Assembly: GCA_947044405.1 (NCBI GenBank)
Contig: CAMRHE010000647.1
Span: 186,001-250,000 of the forward strand
Length of the DNA: 64,000 nt
DNA from: Leptodactylus fallax
Lineage: Eukaryota; Chordata; Amphibia; Anura; Leptodactylidae
Direction of reading: 5' to 3'
A program made the position numbers and the translations under genes. A model generated the notes under the pieces. It made no database searches. It was not told the DNA's origin and worked only from the letters and a program-made list of their open reading frames with translations. Positions 1 to 9,694 of this stretch are shown here, piece by piece (position 1 is the first letter of the stretch; each line of letters opens with the position of its first letter).

Positions 1-505
1 AAACATATAAATATTTATTAGTATCCAATAAAAAACATGAATCAGGACACATAATTAACAACCAATACATATAAAAATACAAATACAAAATGGGGAAAGA
101 CTTGTAGAGTCCAATATGATACCAGTGATCAAACATATAGCATGGTACAAATGGAAATAACAATATACTAATATGCATATAAAACCTGAAATCACAAACA
201 TGAAACCCTTAAAAATATGAATATATGACAAGGTGAAACTAGTTCTGCCTAAAATTTGCCTTAACCATAAGGAGAGGATCTAAGGGTGACAAACAAAGCC
301 CAAAACCAACAGGGGCTCAAAATGACAGGATAATATACAAATGTAAAAGATTACTTATCCACACCATGCAGACACGCGTCTCGCCTATACATGAGGCTTC
401 GTCCAGGGACAAAAGAGTTTGATATACACAGCTATTTAAGTATAAGAACGCCAATAGAAAACAGGTTTAAACTTCTGGTTTCAACAGTATATCTGGTACA
501 GTATA
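1..505 (-). repeat. Fragment of a non-coding retroelement (possibly Penelope-like), cut by the window edge
   Basis: This A-rich stretch has no coding potential on either strand. Read on the minus strand it ends with AATAAA-like signals near 5-35, which suggests a 3' end of a minus-strand element. A hammerhead-like block lies at about 368-412. The layout (A-rich body, then that block, then ATTTAA and TTTAAACTT motifs) resembles the right half of the fold-back element at 5921-6691. Assignment to Penelope-like elements is an inference from that resemblance. The 5' boundary is not visible. Confidence 0.3.
368..412 (-). ncRNA. Degenerate hammerhead-ribozyme-like motif
   Basis: On the minus strand the order is CTGGACGA, a short hairpin made by AGCCT and AGGC, then GAGACGCG. 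This resembles the hammerhead core CUGANGA, stem II, GAAA, with one inserted G and one substitution (GAGA for GAAA). Similar blocks occur at 6459-6501 and 41925-41972. Hammerhead ribozymes are known in Penelope-like elements and retrozymes. Activity is unlikely in this degenerate copy. Confidence 0.3.
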
Positions 506-510
506 GTCTC

Positions 511-848
511 TTAAAGGGGTTGTCCAGGTTAAAATTGTCTACACGAATCTAAACACCCTCCCCCAGCCTACTTTCTAAACTGCATAATTTATCAAAAATG
601 TATATTTACCCATATCAAGTGAACGCCCCAGGGACGTTTCCCCGTTTCCGGAAATGGAATGTCACTAATACCCCCCCTCTAATACCATGTACACAAATGC
701 AGAAGATGCCAGGAGCTCCCAGAGAAACATAGAAATCACTCAAAACACTGCTAAAGATTAGGGTGCACTTATTAACCTATTAATAGCACTAACAGACCTT
801 TTTTAAAAAAAAAAAAACAAAACATTTTTGCCCAGAAAACCCCTTTAA
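511..848. mobile_element. T2-type (Kolobok-like) MITE, TTAA-flanked
   Basis: The 338-bp segment begins with TTAAAGGGGTTGTCC and ends with AAAACCCCTTTAA, so both ends carry TTAA plus inverted AAGGGGTT. This fits the TTAAAGGRR terminus of the T2 MITE superfamily described in Xenopus, attributed to Kolobok transposases with TTAA target sites. It encodes no protein. The inner part (about 682-800) matches 48826-48930, so at least two copies of this family are present. Confidence 0.7.
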
Positions 849-1270
849 GTATACTGTATATCTGATACAATATCACCATGACAGTATATACAATGTACAG
901 TCTATACACTATATATCCGAGAAGAGAGTCACCAAATAGACCTTGAATGCAAGCCTGCCAAGTTTTATTCTTTTTTTTTTCTAACTATATCCAATGCTAT
1001 GTCATAGTCTAAGTATGTTTTGTATTCATATACAAGAGGCTGGAGAGAATGAGAGACTAATGCAGACTTTATACTATGGAACAAGGTCATACTAATGACA
1101 ATTAAGTGAAAGAGGTCTGTTTACATAGAGGCATCACTGGTCCATAAGATTTTGTCAGCAGATAGCTTTTTTGCCCTGTCCTTCCAACAGGAGGATGTCC
1201 TTATCATGATCAAGATTTCTGTATCCACAAGTGAGGTACTGTTGTCCAAGTAACAGGATTCTAGGGTAAA
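849..1270. other. AT-rich spacer without recognised genes
   Basis: The stretch contains short TATA/TGTA-rich repeats (849-920) and a T tract near 968-980. I see no coding region, inverted repeat or known terminus. The phrase TATATCTG followed by G/ATACA occurs just outside both ends of the preceding MITE (about 488 and 858), perhaps a pre-existing local duplication. Confidence 0.4.
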
Positions 1271-2211
<941 letters not shown>

Positions 2212-2214
2212 ATT

Positions 2215-2217
2215 GCA

Positions 2218-2266
<49 letters not shown>

Positions 2267-2275
2267 GTCTATCTA
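2215..2275. repeat. Tetranucleotide microsatellite (ATCT)n/(TTTC)n
   Basis: About five ATCT units pass into about seven TTTC units and then back to TCTATC. It lies exactly between two Tc1 elements. Two adjoining motifs on one tract suggest replication slippage after a point change. Confidence 0.95.
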
Positions 2276-3905
2276 CAGTGGGTACGGAAAGTATTTAGAC
2301 CCCTTTAAATTTTTCACTTTGTTTCATTACAGTCATTTGCTAAAAGCAAATTCATTTTATTTCTCATTAATGTGCACTCAGCACCCCATCTTGACAGGAA
2401 AAAAAAACAGAAATGTAGATATTTTTGCAAATTTATTAAAAAAGAAAAACTGAACTATCGCATGGTCATATTTATTCAGACCCTTTGCTGTGACACTCAT
2501 ATTTAACTCACATGCTGTCCATTTCCTTCTGATCCTCCTTGAGATGGTTCTACTCCTTCATTGGAGTCCAGCTGTGTTTAATTAAACTGATTGAACTTGA
2601 TTAGGAAAGGCACACACCTGTCTATATAAGACCTCACAGCTCACAGTGCATGTCAGAGCAAATGAGAATCATGAGGTCAAAGGAACTGCCCAAGGAGCTC
2701 AGAGACAGAATTGTGGCAAGGCACAGATCTGACCAAGGTTACAAAAGAATTTCTGCAGCACTCAAGGTTCCTAAGAGCACAGTGGCCTCCATAATCCTTA
2801 AATGGAAGAAGTTTGGAACGACCAGAACTCTTCCTAGACCTGGCCGTCAAGCCAAACTGAGCAATTGTGGGAGAAGAGCCTTGGTGAGAGAGGTAAAGAA
2901 GAACCCAAAGATCACTGTGGCTGAGCTCCAGAGATGCTGTAGGGAGATGGGAGAAAGTTCCACAAAGTCAACTATCACTGCAGCCCTCCACCAGTCGGGG
3001 CTTTATGGCAGAGTGGCCCGAAGGAAGCCTCTCCTCAGTGCAAGACATATGAAATCCCGCATAGAGTTTGCCAAAAAACACATGAAGGACTCCCAGACTA
3101 TGAGAAATAAGATTCTCTGGTCTGAGACGAAGATTGAACTTTTTGACGTTAATTCTAAGCGGTATGTGTGGAGAAAACCAGGCACTGCTTATCACCTGCC
3201 CAGTACAATCCCAACAGTGAAACATGGTGGTGGCAGCATCATGCTATGGGGGTGTTTTTCAGCTGCAGGGACAGAACGACTGGTTGCAATTGAAGGAAAG
3301 ATGAATGTGGCCAAGTACAGAGATATCCTGGTAGAAAACCTCTTCCAGAGTACTCTGGACCTCAGACTGGGCCGAAGGTTCACCTTCCAACAAGACAATG
3401 ACCCTGAGCACACAGCTAAAATAACAAAGGAGTGGCTTCGGAACAACTCTGTGACCATTCTTGACTGGCCCAGCCAGAGCCCTGACTTCAACTCAATTGA
3501 GCATCTCTGGAGAGACCTGAAAATGGATGTCCACCAACGTTCACCATCCAACCTGATGGAACTGGAGAGGATCTGCAAGGAAGAATGGCAGAGGATCTCC
3601 AAATCCAGATGTGAAAAACTTGTTGCATCATTCCCAAGAAGACTCATGGCTGTACTAGCTCAAAAGGGTGCTTCTACTCAATACTGAGCAAAGGGTCTGA
3701 ATACTTATGACCATGTGATATTTCAGTTTTCCTTTTTTAATACATTTGCAAAAATATCTACATTTCTGTGTTTTTTTTTGTCAAGATGGGGTGCTGAGTG
3801 TACATTAATGAGAAATAAAATGAACTTTTTTGCTTTTAACAAATGGCCGCAATGAAACAAAGAGTGAAAAATTTAAAGGGGTCTGAATACTTTCCATACC
3901 CACTG
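2276..3905 (+). mobile_element. Tc1-like transposon copy B, full length with IR/DR ends
   Basis: The 1.63-kb element starts CAGTGGGTACGGAAAG and ends with the complement, flanked by TA at 2274-2275 and 3906-3907. The inverted repeats are about 210 bp. Each holds an outer (TATTTAGACCCCTTT) and an inner (TTATTCAGACCCTTTGC) related direct repeat, the IR/DR layout used by Sleeping Beauty-type transposons. Both ends appear nearly intact. The single transposase gene lies centrally. Confidence 0.93.
2650..3687 (+). CDS. Tc1-like transposase, open but missing first catalytic Asp
   Basis: This complete 345-residue frame has normal Tc1 length. It would bind the element's inner and outer direct repeats and cut and paste it at TA sites. 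In order it shows two helix-turn-helix subdomains (about residues 12-60 and 70-125), a linker with RPGRQ in place of the GRPR hook (about 62-66), and a DDE domain from about 145. HGGGSIMLWGC, QQDNDPEH and SIEHLW are present. The usual WSDETK reads WSETK (about 3118-3132): the Asp codon is absent without a frameshift. NPIEHLW is changed to NSIEHLW. The ATG at 2650 is the first in frame and suits the family. Excision or integration is not expected although the frame is intact. Confidence 0.88.
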   Translation: MSEQMRIMRSKELPKELRDRIVARHRSDQGYKRISAALKVPKSTVASIILKWKKFGTTRTLPRPGRQAKLSNCGRRALVREVKKNPKITVAELQRCCREMGESSTKSTITAALHQSGLYGRVARRKPLLSARHMKSRIEFAKKHMKDSQTMRNKILWSETKIELFDVNSKRYVWRKPGTAYHLPSTIPTVKHGGGSIMLWGCFSAAGTERLVAIEGKMNVAKYRDILVENLFQSTLDLRLGRRFTFQQDNDPEHTAKITKEWLRNNSVTILDWPSQSPDFNSIEHLWRDLKMDVHQRSPSNLMELERICKEEWQRISKSRCEKLVASFPRRLMAVLAQKGASTQY

Positions 3906-3907
3906 TA

Positions 3908-4068
3908 TCATTTATCTGTCTAATATGTATTATTGATCTATGTAGTTTATGTCTATCTGCAGTATGCCATGAAAAGAACCTTTTAGAACCAATTATGGTT
4001 CTATAGTTTGTATGTAGTTAAGCAAGTATTAACATGTGGATTTTGCAGCAACAGTCACCCCTCCTAAT
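3908..4068. other. Short AT-rich spacer
   Basis: Nothing recognisable lies between the end of Tc1 copy B and the next candidate block. Confidence 0.4.
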
Positions 4069-5028
4069 GTGGCAAAATTAAGACAAAACCTACCACAGAG
4101 TGTGTTGTGGGTGGTCAATGTATGTGAATGTTGTGAGTTTTATTGAGCAATGCACATTAAACATTAGTGTCATATTGTGATGATTCCACTTAAATATGGC
4201 TATAACTCAAAGATGTATTTTGATCTCTGGGTATCGTATCTCAATCTTACTTCCATTTACTCATAATGTGAGCAGGTCTAATCCTAGGTGCATGTTGTCA
4301 GTAGTGGCAACCATGGAACAATAGGGCTTTGTATCCATCCCAGAATGGCTCCATTGAATTCCTACATAGCCCTGGGTGATCAAATACACATGTATTGTTT
4401 GGCCTGGGCTGCTGATCAGACATGGTTAATAACATATAGAAGGCATTGTGTCATTCCACTTGGTCCCATATCCTTACAAAGAATCTTGACTTGAGTGCGT
4501 TAATCAATCAGACTTGCCATCGCTGGTGACCTCATTCTGGGTGGTGTAATCAAGGGTATAAAAGATGAGGTAAGAGGTCAGTGAGACAGACTACAGGAGA
4601 ATACTATGATGAGACTACTGAGGATATACTGTGATAAGCATGCAGGCTGGAATGCTGTGATGCTGCTGCTAGGAGCCTCCACTGGTGATCTCCACATGTT
4701 ATGTGTGAGTGTTGGACTATAGAGCCACATCAAGGATATGTGTGGTAAAGTAATTATTTCACTTTTATTCCCTTTTTATTTTAAGTACTGTATATTGTAA
4801 CTAGTAACTGTTAATGCTTGCATATATCTGCATATCTGTTCTGAACTGCATGTGTTAGATGTTAATACCGACCCATTTAGGGGTTAATAAATATACAAAA
4901 TTTAGAAAGCTTGTCTTGTATTTATCTTGTGGACCCAGCACTCACTGGCGGTGAGTGTGGTTTTTAGTAAAGAAGTCTCAGGTGTGGGCCAAAGCGGTGT
5001 TGGCGCACTGAGGATCTTTCACACATAT
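4069..5028 (+). repeat. Possible LTR-like block (tentative)
   Basis: The block starts TGTGGCAAAATT and could end at TCTTTCACA. It has a TATA-like GGTATAAAAGATG at about 4555, followed about 325 bp later by an AATAAA at about 4887 and a GT-rich tail, an order that would suit U3-R-U5. I could not find a clear 4-6 bp target duplication, an internal coding part or a second copy. It could equally be unique DNA with a chance promoter-like string. Confidence 0.2.
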
Positions 5029-5639
5029 TATTTTGTAAATATGAACAGCCATATATGTGAGTAACCAATACCATTAAATCTTAAGTGTCTTCAAATACTT
5101 CTATACATTACAGTAGTAATACATTAGTCATGCTATGCTGTGCTATGTGTTTTCATGTATAATCAAGGTCACTAATTTCCGCTTTTGTTACCATTTCTCT
5201 CTTTTGTTGATGCTTTCATAAATCAGTATTTATTGTGTGCTTCACAAAGAGGGTGAATAGCATTTCTTTACTGGCATTGGTAGTTATGTTGTGTGTTGCT
5301 CTGTTCTCTCCACATGCAGCACCATTGTTTTGCATAAATTCATACTGTACAAAATCCAGTGATGTTAGTCATGTGAAAACAAAGGGAAATAACATTTGGG
5401 CTGAGTGTTTATTTCTTATTCAGAGTTGAACTATACCAAGATGACTCCCTTTAATCTGCGTTAAGGGACACCTAGATACAGTTGTTCTCTAGTCTTTTGA
5501 GTTTCCCAAGCTAAAAATATTGATGACCTATCCTAAGGATACCCGCAGAGTTCTCTTTGATTGCGGGCATTGCTTTAAGTTATGCTCTCCTGAAGTTCTC
5601 CGTAGGCGGTACCCACTGGCCCTGTACGAGCCATCCTGT
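5029..5639. other. Non-coding spacer, no gene recognised
   Basis: The reading frames here are short and have no recognisable domain. A phrase GACCTATCCTAAGGATA near 5524 resembles the inner palindrome of T2-type MITEs, so part of it may be an old MITE fragment. Confidence 0.4.
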
Positions 5640-5920
5640 TCCTATTACAGCCGGGAAACATAAAAAACTGAAAAAAACTAAAAATGTAAAATTCTAAATA
5701 CATTTGACAATTTCCATAGTTGGAAAAAAAACAAAAGAGCCAAACTGTTGTTTTTTTTTCTCCACTTTGCCTCCCAAAAATTTTAATAAAAAGCGATCAA
5801 AACATCAGACATTTCCCAAAAATAGTTAATTGGCCCCACAAAAAAAAAATAAGACGCCTTATCCATTATTGTACATAGAAATATAAACAAGCTACAGGTG
5901 TCAGAATATGGCGACTCCAA

Positions 5921-6691
5921 TTAGGTGCAAAAGTAAAAAAGATTCATGGCATAAAACAGACGCTCAACCCTAGTAGTATGTTGAAAAATAGTTGTACAAA
6001 TCTTTATTGAACAAAATAAGTTTAAAAACAGTTAAAAAAGAGAAAAAGCTATGCTGTGAGAGCACAAAGTTGGGCAGGCATAATAAATAGAAAGATTTCA
6101 ATGGTCATAATTAAGAACTAATAATATATTATGTATTTGGTGTGGTCTGGGATGTGCTGACCCTAATATATAGCCTAGCACTCCCTAAGTTACAAAGCAT
6201 CTAGAAGTACAAGAAAAAATATAAAACAAGAAATGCCATAAGTAATCAATATCAAAACAACACAAAAATTAAGCAGTGCAGTGTCCATATAAATACAATG
6301 TGCCAAAATGGCCATACAGTTATAAAGTGCACAACCATAATTAAAAGTCATGTATAAAGTGCTTCTAAGTATACATAGTAATATATATAAGGACCGTTAT
6401 ATTTAGAAAATCAGCAAAATATACCTGCCCTAATTAGTCTCTCCAGACATGACTTGACCCCATGCGTATCCCCCGCCAAACGGGCTTCCTTAGGTTCAAC
6501 TATTTAACTGGTTTTAAACTTATTTTGTTCAATAAAGATTTGTACAACTATTTTTCAACATACTACTAGGGTTGAGCGTCTGTTTTATGCCATGAATCTT
6601 TTCTACTTTTGCACCTAAATGTTTTGTTATCATGGTTGAGATGCATCCCCGTTTTTATGGGTGGTGCCCACTGCTTAGCTTATAATCTTCA
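5921..6691 (-). mobile_element. Fold-back retroelement, Penelope-like layout, nested in R1
   Basis: A 16-bp direct repeat AATATGGCGACTCCAA flanks this 771-bp insert (5905-5920 and 6692-6707). Its left 114 bp (5921-6034) return inverted at 6502-6618, followed by 73 bp that have no partner. A long target duplication with a partial inverted copy of one end is typical of Penelope-like elements, which often have an inverted pseudo-LTR. No reverse transcriptase is encoded, so it would be a truncated or non-autonomous copy. A twin-primed LINE fragment is the alternative. The strand call rests only on the hammerhead-like block. Confidence 0.55.
6459..6501 (-). ncRNA. Hammerhead-like motif inside the fold-back element
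   Basis: The minus strand reads CCTAAGGA, then AGCCCGTTTGGCGGGG as a hairpin, then GGATACGC. This parallels CUGANGA, stem II, GAAA with several substitutions. It is weaker than the block at 41925-41972 and is reported only because three similarly arranged blocks occur in the window, all on the same strand. Confidence 0.22.
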
Positions 6692-7045
6692 AATATGGCG
6701 ACTCCAAGACATTTTTTTTTTTTTTTTTGCAAATTTTGGGATTTTTTTTTTTTTAGGTTAAAACATACCGACTCATAGAATACAGATGACATGTCATTTT
6801 GGCTGCACAGTGAATTCTGTAAAAACAACCCTGTAAGAAAGTCACACTTTTAGCTTCCCAGTACATTGTATTAAATGGTATCATTACAAAGTACAATTTG
6901 TCCTGCAAGCATTAAGCCCTCACATAGCTCTATGAATGGAAAAATAAAAAAAAGTTATGGGGTTTAGAAGGGGTGGAGTATAAAACGAAAATCGAAAAAT
7001 GCCTGCTTCGGGTAGGGGTTAAAGACAATGATAACACATTACATA

Positions 7046-8692
7046 CAGTCATATGAAAAGGTTTGGGCACCCCTATTAATCTTAATCATTTTTAGTTCTA
7101 AATATTTGGGTGTTTGCAACTGCCATTTCAATTTGATATATCTAATAACTGATGGACACAGTAATATTTCAGGATTGAAATGAGGTTTATTGTACTAACA
7201 GAAAATGTGCAATATGCATTAAACCAAAATTTGACCGGTGCAAAAATTTGGGTACCCTTATCATTTTATTGATTTGAATACTCCTAACTACTTTTTACTG
7301 ACTTACTGAAGCACAAAATTGGTTTTGTAACCTCACTGAGCTTTGCACTTCATAGCCAGGTGTATCCAATCATGAGAAAAGGTATTTAAGGTGGCCAATT
7401 GCAAGTTGTTCTCCTATTTGAATCTCCTCTGAAGAGTGGCATCATGGGCTCCTCAAAACAACTCTCAAATGATCTGAAAACAAAGATTGTTCAACATAGT
7501 TGTTCAGGGGAAGGATACAAAAAGTTGTCTCAGAGATTTAACCTGTCAGTTTCCACTGTGAGGAACATAGTAAGGAAATGGAAGACCACAGGGACAGTTC
7601 TTGTTAAGCCCAGAAGTAGCAGGCCAAGAAAAATATCAGAAAGGCAGAGAAGAAGAATGGTGAGAACAGTCAAGGACAATCCACAGACCACCTCCAAAGA
7701 GCTGCAGCATCATCTTGCTGCAGATGGTGTCACTGTGCATCGGTCAACAATACAGCACACTTTGCACAAGGAGAAGCTGTATGGGAGAGTGATGCGAAAG
7801 AAGCCGTTTCTGAAAGCACGCCACAAACAGAGTCGCCTGAGGTATGCAAAAGCACATTTGGACAAGCCAGCTTCATTTTGGAAGAAGGTCCTGTGGACTG
7901 ATGAAACAAAGATTGAGTTGTTTGGTCATACAAAAAGGCGTTATGCATGGCGTCAAAAAAACACAGCATTCCAAGAAAAACACTCGCTACCCACTGTAAA
8001 ATTTGGTGGAGGTTCCATCATGCTTTGGGGCTGTGTGGCCAATGCCGGCACCGGGAATCTTGTTAAAGTTGAGGGTCGCATGGATTCAACTCAGTATCAG
8101 CAGATTCTTGAGAATAATGTACAAGAATCAGTGATGAATTTGAAGTTACGCCGGGGATGGATATTTCAGCAAGACAATGATCCAAAACACAGCTCCAAAT
8201 CTACTCAGGCATTCATGCAGAGGAACAATTACAATGTTCTGGAATGGCCATCCCAGTCCCCAGACCTGAATATCATTGAACATCTGTGGGATAATTTGAA
8301 GCGGGCTGTCCATGCTCGGCGACCATCAAACTTAACTGAACTGGAATTGCTTTGTAAAGAGGAATGGTCAAAAATACCTTCATCCAGGATCCAGGAACTG
8401 ATTAAAAGCTACAGGAAGCGACTAGAGGCTGTTATTTTTGCAAAAGGAGGATCTACTAAATATTAATGTCACTTTTCTGTTGAGGTGCCCATACTTTTGC
8501 ACCGGTCAAATTTTGGTTTAATGCATATTGCACATTTTCTGTTAGTACAATAAACCATTTCAATCCTGAAATATTACTGTGTCCATCAGTTATTACATAT
8601 ATCAAATTGAAATGGCTGTTGCAAACACCCAAATATTTAGAACTAAAAATGATTAAGATTAATAGGGGTGCCCAAACTTTTTCATATGACTG
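7046..8692 (+). mobile_element. Tc1-like transposon copy C1, apparently intact
   Basis: TA at 7044-7045 and 8693-8694 flank a 1647-bp element that starts CAGTCATATGAAAA and ends with the complement. The inverted repeats are about 210 bp, each with an outer TTTGGGCACCCC and an inner copy (TTTGGGTACCC on the left, TATGGGCACCTC on the right), the IR/DR layout. The right repeat has a 2-bp deletion (AAATGG for AAATGAGG). A second copy with almost the same sequence lies at 25016-26660 in reverse. Confidence 0.95.
7444..8466 (+). CDS. Tc1-like transposase, catalytic residues intact (copy C1)
   Basis: I take ATG 7444 (MGSSKQLSND) as the start; it gives 340 residues, the normal family length, and the upstream in-frame TTG at 7399 is not needed. 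Two helix-turn-helix subdomains occupy about residues 1-55 and 70-120. The linker reads SRPRK where the family has GRPRK, which may weaken DNA binding. The DDE domain keeps [31 protein letters not shown] and NIIEHLW, with 34 residues between the second Asp and the Glu. No stop or frameshift is present. It differs from the copy at 25244-26266 at six positions. Function as a cut-and-paste transposase at TA sites is inferred from the family. Confidence 0.95.
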   Translation: MGSSKQLSNDLKTKIVQHSCSGEGYKKLSQRFNLSVSTVRNIVRKWKTTGTVLVKPRSSRPRKISERQRRRMVRTVKDNPQTTSKELQHHLAADGVTVHRSTIQHTLHKEKLYGRVMRKKPFLKARHKQSRLRYAKAHLDKPASFWKKVLWTDETKIELFGHTKRRYAWRQKNTAFQEKHSLPTVKFGGGSIMLWGCVANAGTGNLVKVEGRMDSTQYQQILENNVQESVMNLKLRRGWIFQQDNDPKHSSKSTQAFMQRNNYNVLEWPSQSPDLNIIEHLWDNLKRAVHARRPSNLTELELLCKEEWSKIPSSRIQELIKSYRKRLEAVIFAKGGSTKY

Positions 8693-8694
8693 TA

Positions 8695-9114
8695 TGTGTA
8701 GTCCTTACATTTTATGCAGAAAACCCCTTGTTTGTGACCCCACCACCCCCACCAAACATCTATTCCACTAACAGTAGGCAGCCAGTCCTCTGGTTCTACT
8801 GTCTATATAAAGCCCTCTAGCTTGGAGGTAAGGTGGTTGTTTAGTTGCTATTTCTCTTTCATGAGTTAAAATAGTTAATGGAATTTGTCAGGATGAATCA
8901 CAAAACAGATCTGCTGATTTTGTCAATACATGCATGTTTGGCTGAACCAAGCATGCACCTGTATGCTGGAGTCAAGAGGGATATCTGCTGGTTAAATGAG
9001 ATTTCAGCTGACAGCAATTGTAAGTCTATGGGAACATTTAGCATCAGTTATCATGGAAAAACTGTATTCGTCAAACATTTATGATGGCACTTGGAAACCC
9101 TACAGATATGTGTT
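8695..9114. other. Non-coding spacer
   Basis: A C-rich patch (about 8738-8756) and a TATATAAA string near 8805 are present. No reading frame resembles a known protein and no inverted repeat is evident. Confidence 0.4.
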
Positions 9115-9472
9115 TTAGGCTAAGGCCCCACGTAGCGTCCCGCAACAAAAAAGCTCTGCTGGAAAACCGCAGTGGCAACACATCGCGTTTTTTTCCCTCA
9201 GCTCTTTTCACAGAAAGTCTTTCTGTTTTAATTATACCTATAGGGAAACCGCCGGCATTTACGGAGGTATAATTGACATGCTGCGATTTCCAAATCCGCA
9301 AAGGTTTTGGAAATCGCAGCGTGTCAGCAGCACTTTTTTAAGCAAGGTGTGGATTGGATTCGCTAGAATCCCATCCACCTTGCAGTGACTGTAAAATGCC
9401 ATATTTTTTTCTGCGGCATTTCTGCCGTGGGCAAACCATGGCATTTGCGTGACATGGGGCCCCTTGTCTTAG
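9115..9472. mobile_element. MITE family M1 (TTAAGGCTAAGGCCCC ends), copy 1
   Basis: It starts TTAGGCTAAGGCCCCACG and ends GGGGCCCCTTGTCTTA, a pair of inverted termini. The body has the family phrases TATACCTATAGGGAAA, TATAATTGACATGCTG and CCCATCCACCTTGCAGTGAC. The family recurs at 39290, 47454, 48974, 56097 and 61031. It has no coding frame. Where ends are well kept they carry TTAA, which suggests a piggyBac- or Kolobok-type transposase. Confidence 0.7.
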
Positions 9473-9694
9473 GCTGAGGCCCCACGTTGTGGAAATGCAC
9501 CTTTTTGTGTTGCAGAGTTTGCTGCATTTTTTTGAGCCAAAGCCAGGAGTGTATTGAGCAGAAGGTAGAAGTATAAGAACTTCCTCTATATTTCCCATTT
9601 ATTTTGTAGCCATTCTTGGCTTTGGCTCAAAAAAACACAGTAAAATCTGGAACAAAAAAAGCTGCGTTTCCTCAAAGTGGGGCCTCAGCCTTAA
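9469..9694. mobile_element. MITE family M2, palindromic, abutting M1
   Basis: It starts TTAGGCTGAGGCCCCACGTT and ends AGTGGGGCCTCAGCCTTAA, so the ends are inverted copies. The middle has GAGCCAAAGCCAGGAGTG and its complement-like TTGGCTTTGGCTCAAAA, giving a hairpin over the whole element. A sister copy is at 55874-56100. The terminus is shared with family M1 but the body is different. Confidence 0.7.

Larger units (their letters stand above)
5640..6990 (+). repeat. Interspersed repeat family R1, copy 1, split by an insertion
   Basis: The two halves 5640-5920 and 6692-6990 together match 50720-51480. Shared parts are AAATTTT-rich tracts, CACAATATGG, GGCTGCACAGTGAA, GTACAATTTGTCCTGCAA, GGCTCTATNAATGGAAAAA and AGTTATGG near the end. 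The class is not known to me; there is no coding frame. The insert between the halves is described separately. A related, more diverged copy may lie at 57975-58640. Confidence 0.6.

Noticed and set aside
3192..3647. 151-codon minus-strand frame
   Set aside because: Antisense shadow of the transposase at 2650-3687.
7730..7969. 79-codon frame on the minus strand (and its twin at 25741-25980)
   Set aside because: Antisense shadow of the Tc1 transposase, identical in both copies because the elements are.
8800..8815. TATATAAA promoter-like string
   Set aside because: No transcript evidence or downstream gene; common by chance in AT-rich DNA.
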